Shown: positions 50,924-60,681, counted from the stretch's first letter. The stretch is DNA of 64,000 nucleotides from Gammaproteobacteria bacterium (GCA_030430025.1 JAUIGR010000001.1:1-64000); one strand, 5' to 3'. Program-made: numbers and translations. The notes: generated by a model from the sequence alone, not told the origin.

Positions 50924-53080
50924 TTAGAAGCCCGTTCCGAGACGCAAATAGAATCGTGTTTCTCCATCTCTGGAGTGGCCACTGCCTAAAAATAAAATGG
51001 TATCTTGTACGTCAAATGATATACCAGCAGAGACACCGTAAATCATGTCATCCAGCGAAATGTGGTTTTGCCAGACATTACCCCAATGTGACTTAATCAT
51101 TAAGTCTGGATTGCCTATGATTGGCAATTTGATTTGAGTCAATTTGGTTGACCAACCTACTTCTGCTACAAATGCGTTTAAACCTAATAAAGAGTGGGTT
51201 GGATAACCTGCAAAATCACCGATCCCTCCATATGCTAATAAATATTCATCATCTCGAGTTAAATGAGAAAATGCCCCTTTCATACCGATATGAAAAGCTG
51301 AATAGTTAGCTATGGGTAAGTGACGAAAACCCTTGAATTTTAGCCACTGAACGCGATCAAAAATGCCAATTTCAGTTGATATGTCATAACCAAATCGAGG
51401 TGCGATAGCTTTTTCTAAGGTGTCATGACCAAATTTAACCCTTAGCCCCACTGTTCGATCAATTGCTGTTTCAAAGTTTACATCATTAATAGTAGATGCA
51501 ACACTTTCATCCATATACCATAGTCCAGCACGCCATTCAGTATTTTCTGATGGGTTATAGCCCATACCGATGCCAACGCCATATTCCTTAAAGTCATACT
51601 CGCCAACAGCATTGATGTTATCAAAATATCGTCTGTTGTCTTTGGAAAGGTTGAGATTAGCAACGGCGAAAAATCGTTCATCGAAATCCAGTGGTTGATA
51701 AAGCTCAGAATGCCAAGCCAAAGTTGTCCCAATACTGAGGTCATTAGTCCAGTGAGCGCCCTTACTATTGATATTTTGGCGTTGATGACGAACCAGCAAA
51801 GCGAGTCGAGTGTCAGAGTCAAAATCATCAGCTAGCTGAATGCCAAATTTTAGGTAATCAGGTCCCCAGAATTTTTCTTTTACTTTGAATCTCACTCCTT
51901 TGCCCTGTTTACCTGCAGTGATATGATAAGTCATCACTTGTATGTCTTGTTCTCCTGCTACAATTTCATCAACTCTTTGTTGCAAGGTTTCGCCATCAAA
52001 GGGTTGTCCAATCAGATTTTTGGTTTTGTTATAAAGTCGGGCCGTGGAGGTGCGATTGTTTCCTTCAAAATCTATGAACTGTATAGTACTAGGAATCTCA
52101 CGAGGTAAGAAATTTCTTGTTTCTAAATGAGCCAAAAACTCATCCTCTTCCATTCGATATTGTTCTAATTGAGCAGAGCTTTCATAAACACTGAGATAGC
52201 CGAGGTTAGCTAATGTGTCGGCTGATTTAAAGTCACCAGCTGTTAAATTTTTTAGTCCAGGTGTCAGTAGTACATCAGCCAATTTAGCCGACTTCTTTGT
52301 GTTTTGCACTAAACTCACATCAATGCTTTGGTAGGTCACAGCAATCAAAGATGAACTTTCATCGACTTGGGAAAGTGGTGAAGAAATATTAACAGCGATA
52401 ACAATATCAGCGCCCATTGCTTTTACTACATCAACGGGTAAATTGTTCACTATACCACCATCAACCAACATTTTATCTTGATGTTTGATGGGGCCAAATA
52501 GCAGTGGAACGGCCATTGATGCCCGCATTGCCAGAGCCAAGTCTCCATGATCGATGATATAAGGTTCTCCGGCATTTAAATCTGTTGCTACAGCTCTGAA
52601 TGGAATCGGAAAGTCATCAAATGATTGAGTATTGAAAGAGCCTACAATTCGCTGCAACTCAAGCATTACTTTATGGTCGCTAACTATACCAGTACCTGTT
52701 TTGACCGACTTATCGACAATCCCTACTTCCAAATCAGCAATGTACTTTTTCTCTTCCTGACGCTGTCTATAATTTTTTAGCTGGCGTTTAGGCGAGGGGT
52801 TCATTGCCTCACTCCAGTCGATAGAATTGATAGCCCACTCTAAATCATCAGGACTCATCCCAGTGGCATATAAACCGCCAATGACACTACCCATTGATGT
52901 GCCAGCAATGTAATCGATAGGTATGCGTTTTTCTTCCAATGCTTTTAACACCCCCACATGCGCTAAACCTCTGGCCCCTCCACCTGAGAGAGCTAAGCCA
53001 ATTTTAGGGCGTTGTGCAGCTTCAACTGTAATGGAGAATAAGATAAAAGAGAGTAAGATTGATAGAAATTTAAGATGCAT
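50924..53080 (-). CDS. Patatin-like phospholipase with outer-membrane barrel (PlpD-like)
   Basis: The 718-residue protein has a signal peptide (LKFLSILLSFILFSITVEA) and an N-terminal patatin domain. Visible motifs are the oxyanion loop GGGARG (33-38), GTSMGS with catalytic S62, and DGG with catalytic D207. A POTRA-like region follows (about 330-400), then a C-terminal beta-barrel of the BamA/TamA type ending in a Phe (YLRLGTGF). This is the layout of type Vd secreted lipases such as PlpD. It likely carries phospholipase A-type activity at the surface. The ATG at 53080 is chosen since it starts the signal peptide; a TTG upstream is less likely. Confidence 0.87.
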   Translation of the reverse strand: MHLKFLSILLSFILFSITVEAAQRPKIGLALSGGGARGLAHVGVLKALEEKRIPIDYIAGTSMGSVIGGLYATGMSPDDLEWAINSIDWSEAMNPSPKRQLKNYRQRQEEKKYIADLEVGIVDKSVKTGTGIVSDHKVMLELQRIVGSFNTQSFDDFPIPFRAVATDLNAGEPYIIDHGDLALAMRASMAVPLLFGPIKHQDKMLVDGGIVNNLPVDVVKAMGADIVIAVNISSPLSQVDESSSLIAVTYQSIDVSLVQNTKKSAKLADVLLTPGLKNLTAGDFKSADTLANLGYLSVYESSAQLEQYRMEEDEFLAHLETRNFLPREIPSTIQFIDFEGNNRTSTARLYNKTKNLIGQPFDGETLQQRVDEIVAGEQDIQVMTYHITAGKQGKGVRFKVKEKFWGPDYLKFGIQLADDFDSDTRLALLVRHQRQNINSKGAHWTNDLSIGTTLAWHSELYQPLDFDERFFAVANLNLSKDNRRYFDNINAVGEYDFKEYGVGIGMGYNPSENTEWRAGLWYMDESVASTINDVNFETAIDRTVGLRVKFGHDTLEKAIAPRFGYDISTEIGIFDRVQWLKFKGFRHLPIANYSAFHIGMKGAFSHLTRDDEYLLAYGGIGDFAGYPTHSLLGLNAFVAEVGWSTKLTQIKLPIIGNPDLMIKSHWGNVWQNHISLDDMIYGVSAGISFDVQDTILFLGSGHSRDGETRFYLRLGTGF

Positions 53081-53127
53081 AACAGTGATTGTAAAAATCG
53101 AGAACTCATTTTTCAATGTTTAATATT

Positions 53128-54456
53128 TCATTTAACTAAATCTTCGATGGGTTTGTTAAGCCACATCATTGACAAACCCCTGGCCACAAAAAAAGCCAAA
53201 AAGCTAAGCCATAGCATGTGGTTTATCATTTGAGGAAACTGCGTTTTTAGGCCCAACCACAAAGGAATGAGAACTAATAAAACAGCAATCAGCATGGCAT
53301 TCCTCATAACTTTAGTTTGAGTGGTTCCAATACAAAATCCATCATAAATAAAAGACGGCATTGCTACTATAGGTAGCAGCACTAACCACCACATGTATTG
53401 ATGTGCTAAATCTCTTACACTCTCCAAGTCAGTCAACAAGTTAATGATACCATGCCCCCAAAACAAGAAAATGGTGCTAAAGACAAGTGCAAGGAACATC
53501 GCGTAAACCATGCTTGAAGCGAAGCCACTACGCACACCTTCTGCGTCACGCTGTCCCATTCGTCTCCCACAGATTGATTCAATAGCGTGTGCATAGCCGT
53601 CTAAACCATAAGTTGTTAGGTAAAAAAAGTTCATCAAAACAGCGTTGGCAGCTAAAATCAAATCGCCCTGGTAGGCACTTTGTCGTGTCATCAGGACAAA
53701 AACCATAATCAGACACAGAGTTCTAATAAAAATATCGCTGTTCATTTTGAAAAATTGAATCCAACTGGAACGATGAACTTTGCTAAGCGAATGCCAATGG
53801 TTTTTTCTCAATTTCGAAGTCTTCAGTAGCCAAAATATACCCAATATCAGCGCCATCATTTCACTAAAAAACGAACCCCATGCTACGCCACGAATATCCA
53901 TGTCAAAATGTATGACTAAAATATAATCCAACACTATATTGTTGAGCTGGGACAGCCACATCAGTGCCAATACTTTTCTGGCCTGGTTAATGGCCAAAAA
54001 ATACCCGTTAATGACGAAAAGCAATAAGCTGAAGGGTAGGGCAAAATACCTAATTTCCATATATTCAGCTGCATGGACAGCCACTAATCCGCCGTCAGAT
54101 AACATTAACAGCTGTAAAGGGATCAATACATGATGTAGGGCTAGCAAGGCACTGCCTAGCATCATAGCAATCATCAAGGCTCGCAACAGTTCTTCAGCAC
54201 TTTTTTGATGAAGTTGAGCCCCATGAGACTGAGCTACTAAACCAGTTGTACTCATGCGCAAAAACCCCAATGCCCATAGCAGCATATTCAAAGCGGTACT
54301 GCCTATGTTCACGGCTCCTAAATATAATTCGGATTCCAAATGACCCATGATGGCTGTATCGACTATACCCAACATGGGTACACTGATAGCAGATAAAACC
54401 ATCGGTATGGCTACTTGGTGAACAGGCCAAAACTCAAGTTTTAACTGTTGTATCAT
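53128..54456 (-). CDS. MATE-family efflux transporter
   Basis: The 442-residue polytopic protein has about twelve hydrophobic segments in two halves. MATE marks are QVAIPMVLSAISVPMLGIVDTAIMGHL at the N-terminus, LRMSTTGLVAQSHGAQ and, in the second half, YGLDGYAHAIESICGRRMGQRD. These proteins export drugs or organic cations in exchange for protons or sodium; the DinF branch seems the nearest. It overlaps the DegS-like protease gene by 4 bases, so it is co-translated with it. Confidence 0.88.
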   Translation of the reverse strand: MIQQLKLEFWPVHQVAIPMVLSAISVPMLGIVDTAIMGHLESELYLGAVNIGSTALNMLLWALGFLRMSTTGLVAQSHGAQLHQKSAEELLRALMIAMMLGSALLALHHVLIPLQLLMLSDGGLVAVHAAEYMEIRYFALPFSLLLFVINGYFLAINQARKVLALMWLSQLNNIVLDYILVIHFDMDIRGVAWGSFFSEMMALILGIFWLLKTSKLRKNHWHSLSKVHRSSWIQFFKMNSDIFIRTLCLIMVFVLMTRQSAYQGDLILAANAVLMNFFYLTTYGLDGYAHAIESICGRRMGQRDAEGVRSGFASSMVYAMFLALVFSTIFLFWGHGIINLLTDLESVRDLAHQYMWWLVLLPIVAMPSFIYDGFCIGTTQTKVMRNAMLIAVLLVLIPLWLGLKTQFPQMINHMLWLSFLAFFVARGLSMMWLNKPIEDLVK

Positions 54457-55523
54457 TCATTTTGTGGCGGCGATTCAACCACCAAAGTGACTTCAATCAC
54501 TTGATCGTTTCTTAATAATTGTAGCTGTACCTCATCGCCCACTGTAAATTCTCTCAGTCTTTGTCTATAAGCCTCAAATGAATTCACTTCTTTCCCATTC
54601 ATGTGAGTGACTATGTCGTTGGCTTTTAGGCCAGCACGCGCCGCAGCTGATTCTCTATAAACACGAGAAACACGAACTCCTTGATCGGGTTTTTTAAGGC
54701 CATAAAGAAAATAAATCTGGGGGTTATAAAAAGATAAGCCGAACCATCCACGCCTGACTTCTCCATGTGCAATGATCGATTCTACTATTTGTTGTATTGT
54801 ATTGGCAGGAATAGCAAAGCTGATGCCTTCCGCTCCTGGTTGGTTATAAGTGGCTGTACCCAAACCAACCAGCTCACCTTGTGTATTGACCAAAGCGCCG
54901 CCTGAACTCCCTTGATTGATGGCAGCATCGGTTTGTATAAAATTTTCATAAGGACTGATATCCAGACCCTTGCGACCAGTGGCACTGACAATGCCCAGTG
55001 AAACACTCTGGTTTAAACCAAAAGGATTGCCAATGGCGAAGACAACATCACCTGTATTGAGCAACTCACTATCCGCAAATTTGGCTACATCCAAATCAGC
55101 AGCTTCTATTTTAATGATGGCTAAATCAGTTAAGTCATCACGGCCAATCACATGAGCTTCATAAATTTCATTATTCCACAAAGAAACATATATTCTTATG
55201 GCATCTTTGATGATGTGTTTATTAGTTACTATATGTCCATCTGAACTGACTACTACCCCAGAGCCCATATAATTTTTTCTTCTGAAGGCGGCAGCAGGTG
55301 AAACTCCGGGATTTATATTAGGTACCAGTTGATTACTTTGGATGTAAATACTGACTACAGCTGGTGCAATTCGTTGTACTGCTGAGGCATAAGAAGAAAC
55401 CATGGTTGGTTGAGTGGCTTGTGCAGGCTGATCATGAAAGTTTCCTGAGGCCAGTAAGTAGATGAACGCCAATGCCAAACCCATGACTACTGACTGTAAG
55501 ATAAAAATAATGTGGTTTTTCAC
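54453..55523 (-). CDS. degS: Membrane-anchored DegS/HtrA-type serine protease
   Basis: The 356-residue protein has one N-terminal membrane anchor (FILQSVVMGLALAFIYLLASG), a trypsin-like domain and one PDZ domain (about 265-350). The triad is H103 in VTNKHII, D133 in DLTDLAI and S207 in NQGSSGGAL. A single PDZ plus an uncleaved anchor fits DegS, which starts the sigma-E envelope stress cascade. The usual rseA neighbours are not here. Position next to petABC, divergent, is common in gammaproteobacteria. Confidence 0.87.
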   Translation of the reverse strand: MKNHIIFILQSVVMGLALAFIYLLASGNFHDQPAQATQPTMVSSYASAVQRIAPAVVSIYIQSNQLVPNINPGVSPAAAFRRKNYMGSGVVVSSDGHIVTNKHIIKDAIRIYVSLWNNEIYEAHVIGRDDLTDLAIIKIEAADLDVAKFADSELLNTGDVVFAIGNPFGLNQSVSLGIVSATGRKGLDISPYENFIQTDAAINQGSSGGALVNTQGELVGLGTATYNQPGAEGISFAIPANTIQQIVESIIAHGEVRRGWFGLSFYNPQIYFLYGLKKPDQGVRVSRVYRESAAARAGLKANDIVTHMNGKEVNSFEAYRQRLREFTVGDEVQLQLLRNDQVIEVTLVVESPPQNE

Positions 55524-55693
55524 GGTTCTTCTGTATAAGGAAAATAGTTAAATTGCTGATATTAAAACATGGACTAGCCAGTGATGGAAAAGTTTTGAAA
55601 AAAATGATCATATGGACATGGCCTGCTATGAAAAAGTCTTAAATTCTTGTAAAATTGCGCCGTTTGTGAAGAGTGTCTTGCTTTGTCAAGTGG

Positions 55694-55723
55694 TTGACGT
55701 AAGCATTCACACCGTCTGATAGT
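55694..55723 (+). promoter_or_regulatory. Candidate promoter of petABC
   Basis: TTGACG (55694-55699) and GATAGT (55718-55723) are 18 bases apart. The -35 is near consensus; the -10 matches 4 of 6 positions. It lies about 45 bases upstream of the petA start. Confidence 0.4.
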
Positions 55724-55747
55724 ACCTGTAAATAGCAGGTTTTTTTG
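55724..55747 (+). terminator. Terminator-like hairpin in the petA leader
   Basis: ACCTG (55724-55728) pairs with CAGGT (55736-55740) around a 7-base loop and is followed by TTTTTT. It lies only about 20 bases before the petA ATG. It may reduce read-through from upstream or attenuate the operon. Confidence 0.45.
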
Positions 55748-55766
55748 ATGATTAGGGGTTATTCTA

Positions 55767-56354
55767 ATGACTGAGAGCGTCAATAAAAGTCGCCGCAATT
55801 TATTACTTAGTACTTCGGCAGTAGGTGTTGTTGGTGCAGGATTTGCTGCGGTACCATTCTTAAAGTCATGGTTGCCATCTGAAAGAGCTAAAGCAGCTGG
55901 TGGCCCGGTTAAGGCTGATATTTCTAAAATAGAACCTGGCCAAATGATAAATATTTTATGGCGAGGACAGCCTGTTTTCATAGTTAATCGAACTGATGAA
56001 CAGATTGGCGTACTTGAATCCTTAAATGACCGTTTGAAAGATCCTCAGTCAGAATCAGCTATTGAGCCGGAATACGTTGGTAACATCTATCGTTCAAGAA
56101 AAGAAAATCTTTTTGTAGTGATTGGTATCTGTACTCATTTAGGTTGTTCTCCTAAGTTTTATCCTGATTTGGTTCCTCAGCAATTTGATAGCGAATGGAA
56201 AGGTGGTTTTTTCTGTCCTTGCCACAGTTCTCGTTTTGACATTTCTGGTCGGGTTTTTTCTGGTTCACCCGCCAGTCGTAATTTGGACGTCCCACCTTAT
56301 ATGTTCCTTGATGATAATACCATTGTCATCGGTTTGGATCAGGAGAAAGCCTGA
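55767..56354 (+). CDS. petA: Ubiquinol-cytochrome c reductase Rieske iron-sulfur subunit
   Basis: The Rieske subunit passes electrons from ubiquinol to cytochrome c1 in the bc1 complex. The 195-residue protein has a Tat-type N-terminus (SRRNLLLS at 8-15) followed by a hydrophobic segment. The 2Fe-2S ligands are in CTHLGC (C122, H124, C127) and CPCHSS (C150, C152, H153). A GSPA and LDVPPY close the cluster fold. Its stop overlaps petB by one base (TGATG). Confidence 0.95.
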   Translation: MTESVNKSRRNLLLSTSAVGVVGAGFAAVPFLKSWLPSERAKAAGGPVKADISKIEPGQMINILWRGQPVFIVNRTDEQIGVLESLNDRLKDPQSESAIEPEYVGNIYRSRKENLFVVIGICTHLGCSPKFYPDLVPQQFDSEWKGGFFCPCHSSRFDISGRVFSGSPASRNLDVPPYMFLDDNTIVIGLDQEKA

Positions 56355-57586
56355 TGAATTCAATAACAAATAACGAAAAAGGGTTGATGGCTTGGATTAA
56401 TAAAAGGCTTCCTGTTACTCAGTTTGTTAAGGATCACTTAACTGAATATTATGCGCCAAAAAACTTTAATTTTTGGTACTTTTTCGGATCGTTGGCCTTA
56501 TTAGTTTTGGTTAATCAAATCCTTACTGGTATTTGGTTAACTATGCATTATAAACCAGATGGAGCACAAGCCTTTGGCATGGTTGAGTATATCATGCGAG
56601 ATGTGCCATGGGGTTGGTTGATTCGTTATTTACATAGCACAGGTGCTTCGGCATTTTTTGTCGTGATTTACTTACACATGTTCCGTGGTTTGTTATACGG
56701 GTCATATAAGAATCCACGAGAAATGGTGTGGATTTTTGGTATGATTATTTATCTTGCTTTGATGGCTGAAGCCTTTATGGGGTATGTATTGCCTTGGGGC
56801 AATATGTCATACTGGGGTGCAAAAGTCATTACCCAGTTGTTTGGTGCTGTGCCTTTTGTTGGAGATGCTTTGGTTGAGTGGGTTCGCGGTGATTACTTGA
56901 TATCAGATGCGACATTGAATCGCTTCTTCGCTCTGCATGTAGTTGCCTTGCCTTTGGCGATTGTTGCCTTAGTGGTATTGCATATCGCCGCATTACATAC
57001 CGTGGGCTCAAATAATCCAGAAGGTGTGGATATTAAGAAACACAAAGATGAAAGTGGTAAACCGCTGGATGGTATTCCTTTTCACCCGTATTACACGGTG
57101 AAAGACATATTTGGTGTAGGATGTTTCCTGTTGATTTTCTTATTTATTGTGTTTGTAAAACCCGACTTTGGGGGATTGTTCCTAGAACATGATAATTATG
57201 TACCTGCTGATCCATCAGTGACGCCTGCCTTGATTAAACCCGTTTGGTATTTCACTCCATTTTATGCCATGTTGCGTGCTGTTCCTGATTTACAAATGGG
57301 TGCGTTGGTGATGTTACTGGCTATTGTGGTTTTGTTCTTCCTGCCATGGTTAGATCGTTCACCAGTTAAGTCAATTCGTTATAGAAGGTGGCCATTCAAA
57401 GTCGCTTTAGGATTATTTGCTGTGTCTTTTTGCTTCTTAGGTTGGCTTGGTATGCAAGCAGCTACTGAAACTTATAAAATGATGGCACAACTGTTTACTG
57501 TTTATTATTTTGGTTTCTTTATCTGGTTGTTTTTATACAGCCGCAATGAAAAATACCATCAAGTACCTGAGAGGATTGAACACTGA
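56354..57586 (+). CDS. petB: Cytochrome b subunit of the bc1 complex
   Basis: The 410-residue integral membrane protein carries both b hemes and the quinone sites. Family features are QILTGIWLTMHYKP, GWLIRYLHSTGASAFFVVIYLHMFRGL, GYVLPWGNMSYWGAKVIT, RFFALHVVALPLA with the second set of heme His, and the PVW-YF form (KPVWYFTPFYAMLRAVPD) near the Qo site. Single-chain length fits proteobacterial cytochrome b. The stop overlaps the petC ATG by one base. Confidence 0.95.
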   Translation: MNSITNNEKGLMAWINKRLPVTQFVKDHLTEYYAPKNFNFWYFFGSLALLVLVNQILTGIWLTMHYKPDGAQAFGMVEYIMRDVPWGWLIRYLHSTGASAFFVVIYLHMFRGLLYGSYKNPREMVWIFGMIIYLALMAEAFMGYVLPWGNMSYWGAKVITQLFGAVPFVGDALVEWVRGDYLISDATLNRFFALHVVALPLAIVALVVLHIAALHTVGSNNPEGVDIKKHKDESGKPLDGIPFHPYYTVKDIFGVGCFLLIFLFIVFVKPDFGGLFLEHDNYVPADPSVTPALIKPVWYFTPFYAMLRAVPDLQMGALVMLLAIVVLFFLPWLDRSPVKSIRYRRWPFKVALGLFAVSFCFLGWLGMQAATETYKMMAQLFTVYYFGFFIWLFLYSRNEKYHQVPERIEH

Positions 57587-58323
57587 TGAAAAAGATTGTT
57601 TTGATGCTATTGAGTTTGGTTGCTACTGCTGCGTGGTCAGCGGGTGACAGCTTTGTCAATGAAAAAGCCCACAACAACATCCGCTCAATGGATTCTTTAA
57701 GACGAGGTGCTCAAACATTTGTTAATTATTGTATGGGCTGCCACTCGATGAATTTTCAGCGTTATAATCGCGTTGCTAAAGATCTGGGTATTACAGAGGA
57801 AGAGATGATGGATTCGCTGGTTTTAACTGATGCTAGATTTACAGATAAGATGGAAATTGTCATGACCAAAGAGCAAGGTGATCAGTGGTTTGGAAAAGCA
57901 GGCCCTGATTTATCTGTGATTGCTAAAGCACGTGGTGTGGATTGGTTGTTCAGTTATTTAATGAACTTTTATCAAGACGACAAACAGGCGAATGGTTGGA
58001 ATAACCTGACATTACCTAATGCTGCAATGCCTCATGTATTATGGGAAATGCAGGGTGTCAGGAAAGCTCATTTTGAAGAAGTGACTGATGAAAAAGGTGC
58101 TAAGCATAAAGAGTTTAAGTCTTTTGATCAAGTGACTGAAGGTACCATGACGGACACAGAGTATCGTGATTTAGTTCGCGATCTTGTCAACTTTCTGGAT
58201 TATTCTTCAGAACCAGCGCGATTAATTCGACTTTCATATGCACCATGGGTACTATTGTTTGTTTCTGTATTCACTTTTTTGGCTTATTTATTAAAGGCGA
58301 ATTATTTTAGAGACGTGCACTGA
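57586..58323 (+). CDS. petC: Cytochrome c1 subunit of the bc1 complex
   Basis: The 245-residue protein has a signal peptide (MKKIVLMLLSLVATAAWSAG). The c-type heme site is CMGCH (C49, C52, H53), and an axial Met is likely in LPNAAMPHVLWEMQ. A C-terminal membrane anchor (WVLLFVSVFTFLAYLLKANYF) follows. It hands electrons to a soluble or membrane cytochrome c. Last gene of petABC. Confidence 0.94.
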   Translation: MKKIVLMLLSLVATAAWSAGDSFVNEKAHNNIRSMDSLRRGAQTFVNYCMGCHSMNFQRYNRVAKDLGITEEEMMDSLVLTDARFTDKMEIVMTKEQGDQWFGKAGPDLSVIAKARGVDWLFSYLMNFYQDDKQANGWNNLTLPNAAMPHVLWEMQGVRKAHFEEVTDEKGAKHKEFKSFDQVTEGTMTDTEYRDLVRDLVNFLDYSSEPARLIRLSYAPWVLLFVSVFTFLAYLLKANYFRDVH

Positions 58324-58384
58324 GAGAGGTTTATTGCAACAGGTGTATGACGCCAAAGGAAAAACAGAGTGGCAAATCACGTGT

Positions 58385-58413
58385 TTAACAAATTACTTCT
58401 GATTTGCTATACT
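58385..58413 (+). promoter_or_regulatory. Sigma-70 promoter of sspAB
   Basis: TTAACA (58385-58390) and TATACT (58408-58413) are exactly 17 bases apart, each matching 5 of 6 consensus positions. It lies about 90 bases before the sspA start, between petC and sspA, so sspAB can be expressed independently of petABC. Confidence 0.6.
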
Positions 58414-58500
58414 TCGGAGCTTTTGGTATTTTTTATTCCAGAAGCTTTTTTTCGTACTGATAAAAAGCCCACTATTGTCTTAACATTGGAGGACTAACTG

Positions 58501-59133
58501 GTGTCAATAATTGAACGTGGACGTTCCCTGATAACGATCTATTCAGAAAAGGAAGCTTTTAACTCACATCGCATTCGATACTTACTAGCTACAAAAAACA
58601 TCAATTGTAAAATCATTGACGTTGACCGTAATAATCAGCCAGATGATCTTTTGGCCAGGGGGGATGATGTTGAAATTCCAACATTAGTTGACAGAGATAT
58701 GCATTTATATGGGATCAGTGTCATCACTGAATACCTTGATGAGCGATATCCTCATCCACCGTTGATGCCACCTGACCCAATGACTCGAGCCAGACTACGT
58801 TTTACTACTCATCGTTTGGAGAAGGGTTGGTTTTCTTTTGTTGATTGCATTGAACAAAGTGTAGGAAAAGCTAAAAATGACGCTGTTAAAGAATTGACTG
58901 AACAGCTGATAGGTTCAGCAGCGTTGTTTGCAGAGTATCCTTATTTTATGAGTCCAGACATGACTTTGGTCGATACCCACTTGGTTCCATTTTTGTGGCG
59001 TCTTGAACATTTTGGTATAGATTGGGAATCTTTACCTAAGTCACTAAGAAATTATGCTCACAGGATGTTTCAGAGTGCAGCATTTAAGAAATCCATTACT
59101 GAAACTGAGCGAGAGTATCGATTTGATTTTTGA
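58501..59133 (+). CDS. sspA: Stringent starvation protein A
   Basis: SspA is a glutathione-transferase-fold protein that binds RNA polymerase and changes transcription under starvation and acid stress. The 210-residue product has a thioredoxin-like N-domain (SLITIYSEKEAFNSHRIRYLLATK, VEIPTLVDRDMHLY, ISVITEYLDERYPHPPLMP) and a helical C-domain. The GTG start is supported by GGAGGA 7 bases upstream. No active-site Cys is at the usual glutathione position, as in other SspA. sspB follows. Confidence 0.92.
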   Translation: MSIIERGRSLITIYSEKEAFNSHRIRYLLATKNINCKIIDVDRNNQPDDLLARGDDVEIPTLVDRDMHLYGISVITEYLDERYPHPPLMPPDPMTRARLRFTTHRLEKGWFSFVDCIEQSVGKAKNDAVKELTEQLIGSAALFAEYPYFMSPDMTLVDTHLVPFLWRLEHFGIDWESLPKSLRNYAHRMFQSAAFKKSITETEREYRFDF

Positions 59134-59140
59134 TCCTGAT

Positions 59141-59533
59141 ATGACCTCTGCAAAGCCTTATTTTATTGAGGCTTTGCATCATTGGATTTCAGATAATGGT
59201 TTGACGCCACTGATTGTTGTTGATGTTAGTTATGAGGGTTTACGCATCCCTCAAGGGATTGATGAAGAGGGTCGAGTGACATTGAATGTATCATATGATG
59301 CTACTGAACATTTGCAAATGGATACTGATTTGATGACTTTTAATGCACGATTTAATGGCCGATCACAGGCTTTAATTGTGCCAATGGAATCAATTTCTGC
59401 CATTTTCGCCAGAGAAAATGGTAAGGGCATGGTTTTTGAAGTTAATCAACAGACCCAAGAAACGGGTGATGCAGCGAAGAAAAAAAATAAAAAGCCTAAT
59501 AACAAACGACCAAATCTAACCATTGTTGAATAA
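59141..59533 (+). CDS. sspB: ClpXP protease specificity-enhancing factor SspB
   Basis: SspB delivers ssrA-tagged proteins to ClpXP. The 130-residue product starts TSAKPYFIEALHHWISDNGLTPLIVVD and has the SspB core (GRVTLNVSYDATEHL, MTFNARFNGRSQALIVPMESISAIFARENGKGM). A flexible Lys/Asn linker leads to RPNLTIVE, resembling the ClpX-binding tail. I use the ATG at 59141, 7 bases after the sspA stop; longer frames overlap sspA. Confidence 0.92.
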   Translation: MTSAKPYFIEALHHWISDNGLTPLIVVDVSYEGLRIPQGIDEEGRVTLNVSYDATEHLQMDTDLMTFNARFNGRSQALIVPMESISAIFARENGKGMVFEVNQQTQETGDAAKKKNKKPNNKRPNLTIVE

Positions 59534-60681
59534 TGACAGAAGATGCAGCCAAAGAAACTGAATCACAAATAGGTATTGAAACGGCGCTACAAGGGATTGA
59601 GACTTACTTGCCGGATTCGTGGCTGCCGTATTGGCAACAAATACAGGATGTCCCTTTTGTTGGTTTTTTTGTCGTTGTGTCTTTGGGTTATGTGTTGGCT
59701 AAACTAGCTCACTTGATCTTTCGTTCTAGTTTTTCAAGATTAACATCCAGAACAGAAAATAATCTGGACGACCAATTAATAGAAGCCATTCAAAGGCCAC
59801 TATTCTTAACAGTTTTTTTATTTTTTGTTGGCATTGCTGTTAAAACATTGTCTCTGACAGTATCTTTCGAAGCCAACTTAATTCGCTTTTTAGCCTCTGT
59901 GGTTGTACTTAGTTGGATGTTCCGTGGGTTTCGTATTCTCCAGTTGTTTTTAGAGTCATTGTCATTGATCAAACATCGGTTTCAACTGATCCAACCTAAA
60001 ACACGACCTCTGTTTGAACTGGTGGCCAAGGTCTTATTGATAGGGCTAGGCTCATATGTGCTGTTATTAGTTTGGGGAATCGATCCCACTGCTTGGTTGG
60101 CATCAGCCGGTGTCGTTGGTATCGCTGTGGGTTTTGCTGCGAAAGATACTTTAGCTAATTTATTTTCAGGCTTTTTTATCATTGCAGATTCACCTTACAA
60201 GGTCGGCGATTTTGTGATTTTAGCGACTGGAGAACGTGGCGAGGTCACTCATGTAGGTATGCGATCTACCCGATTGCTAACCCGTGATGATATTGAAATT
60301 ACGGTACCTAATAATGTCATTGGTAATGCCAAGATTATCAATGAAAACGGTGGGCGATGGGAAAGCAGTCGCATCAGAATTAAAGTAGGTGCAGCCTATG
60401 GTTCCGATGTTTCACAAGTTTGTGATGTTTTGGAACAAGTCGCCAAAGACCACAATGAAGTATTAAAAAATCCAGCTCCTCGAGTTCGTATGAGAGCTTT
60501 TGGTTCATCTAGCCTCGATTTTGAGTTGTTAGCCTGGATCCCCCAGCCCGTACTGAAGGGTAGAATAAGCCATGAATTACACATGGATGTTTACAATGCG
60601 TTCAATCAAGCAGGTATCGAAATACCTTATGCTAAACAAGACCTGTATATTAAAGAGTTTCCAGGCGAAAATTCAGTATAA
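59533..60681 (+). CDS. Small-conductance mechanosensitive channel (MscS family)
   Basis: The 382-residue protein has about four to five membrane segments. The pore helix region WLASAGVVGIAVGFAAKDTLANLFSGFFII is the MscS TM3 signature with Gly/Ala packing. The cytoplasmic beta domain (KVGDFVILATGERGEVTHVGMRSTRL, VPNNVIGNAKIINEN) and the alpha-beta end (EIPYAKQDLYIKEF) follow. It releases solutes on osmotic down-shock. It overlaps sspB by one base (TAATG), so it is probably in the same operon. Confidence 0.92.
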   Translation: MTEDAAKETESQIGIETALQGIETYLPDSWLPYWQQIQDVPFVGFFVVVSLGYVLAKLAHLIFRSSFSRLTSRTENNLDDQLIEAIQRPLFLTVFLFFVGIAVKTLSLTVSFEANLIRFLASVVVLSWMFRGFRILQLFLESLSLIKHRFQLIQPKTRPLFELVAKVLLIGLGSYVLLLVWGIDPTAWLASAGVVGIAVGFAAKDTLANLFSGFFIIADSPYKVGDFVILATGERGEVTHVGMRSTRLLTRDDIEITVPNNVIGNAKIINENGGRWESSRIRIKVGAAYGSDVSQVCDVLEQVAKDHNEVLKNPAPRVRMRAFGSSSLDFELLAWIPQPVLKGRISHELHMDVYNAFNQAGIEIPYAKQDLYIKEFPGENSV

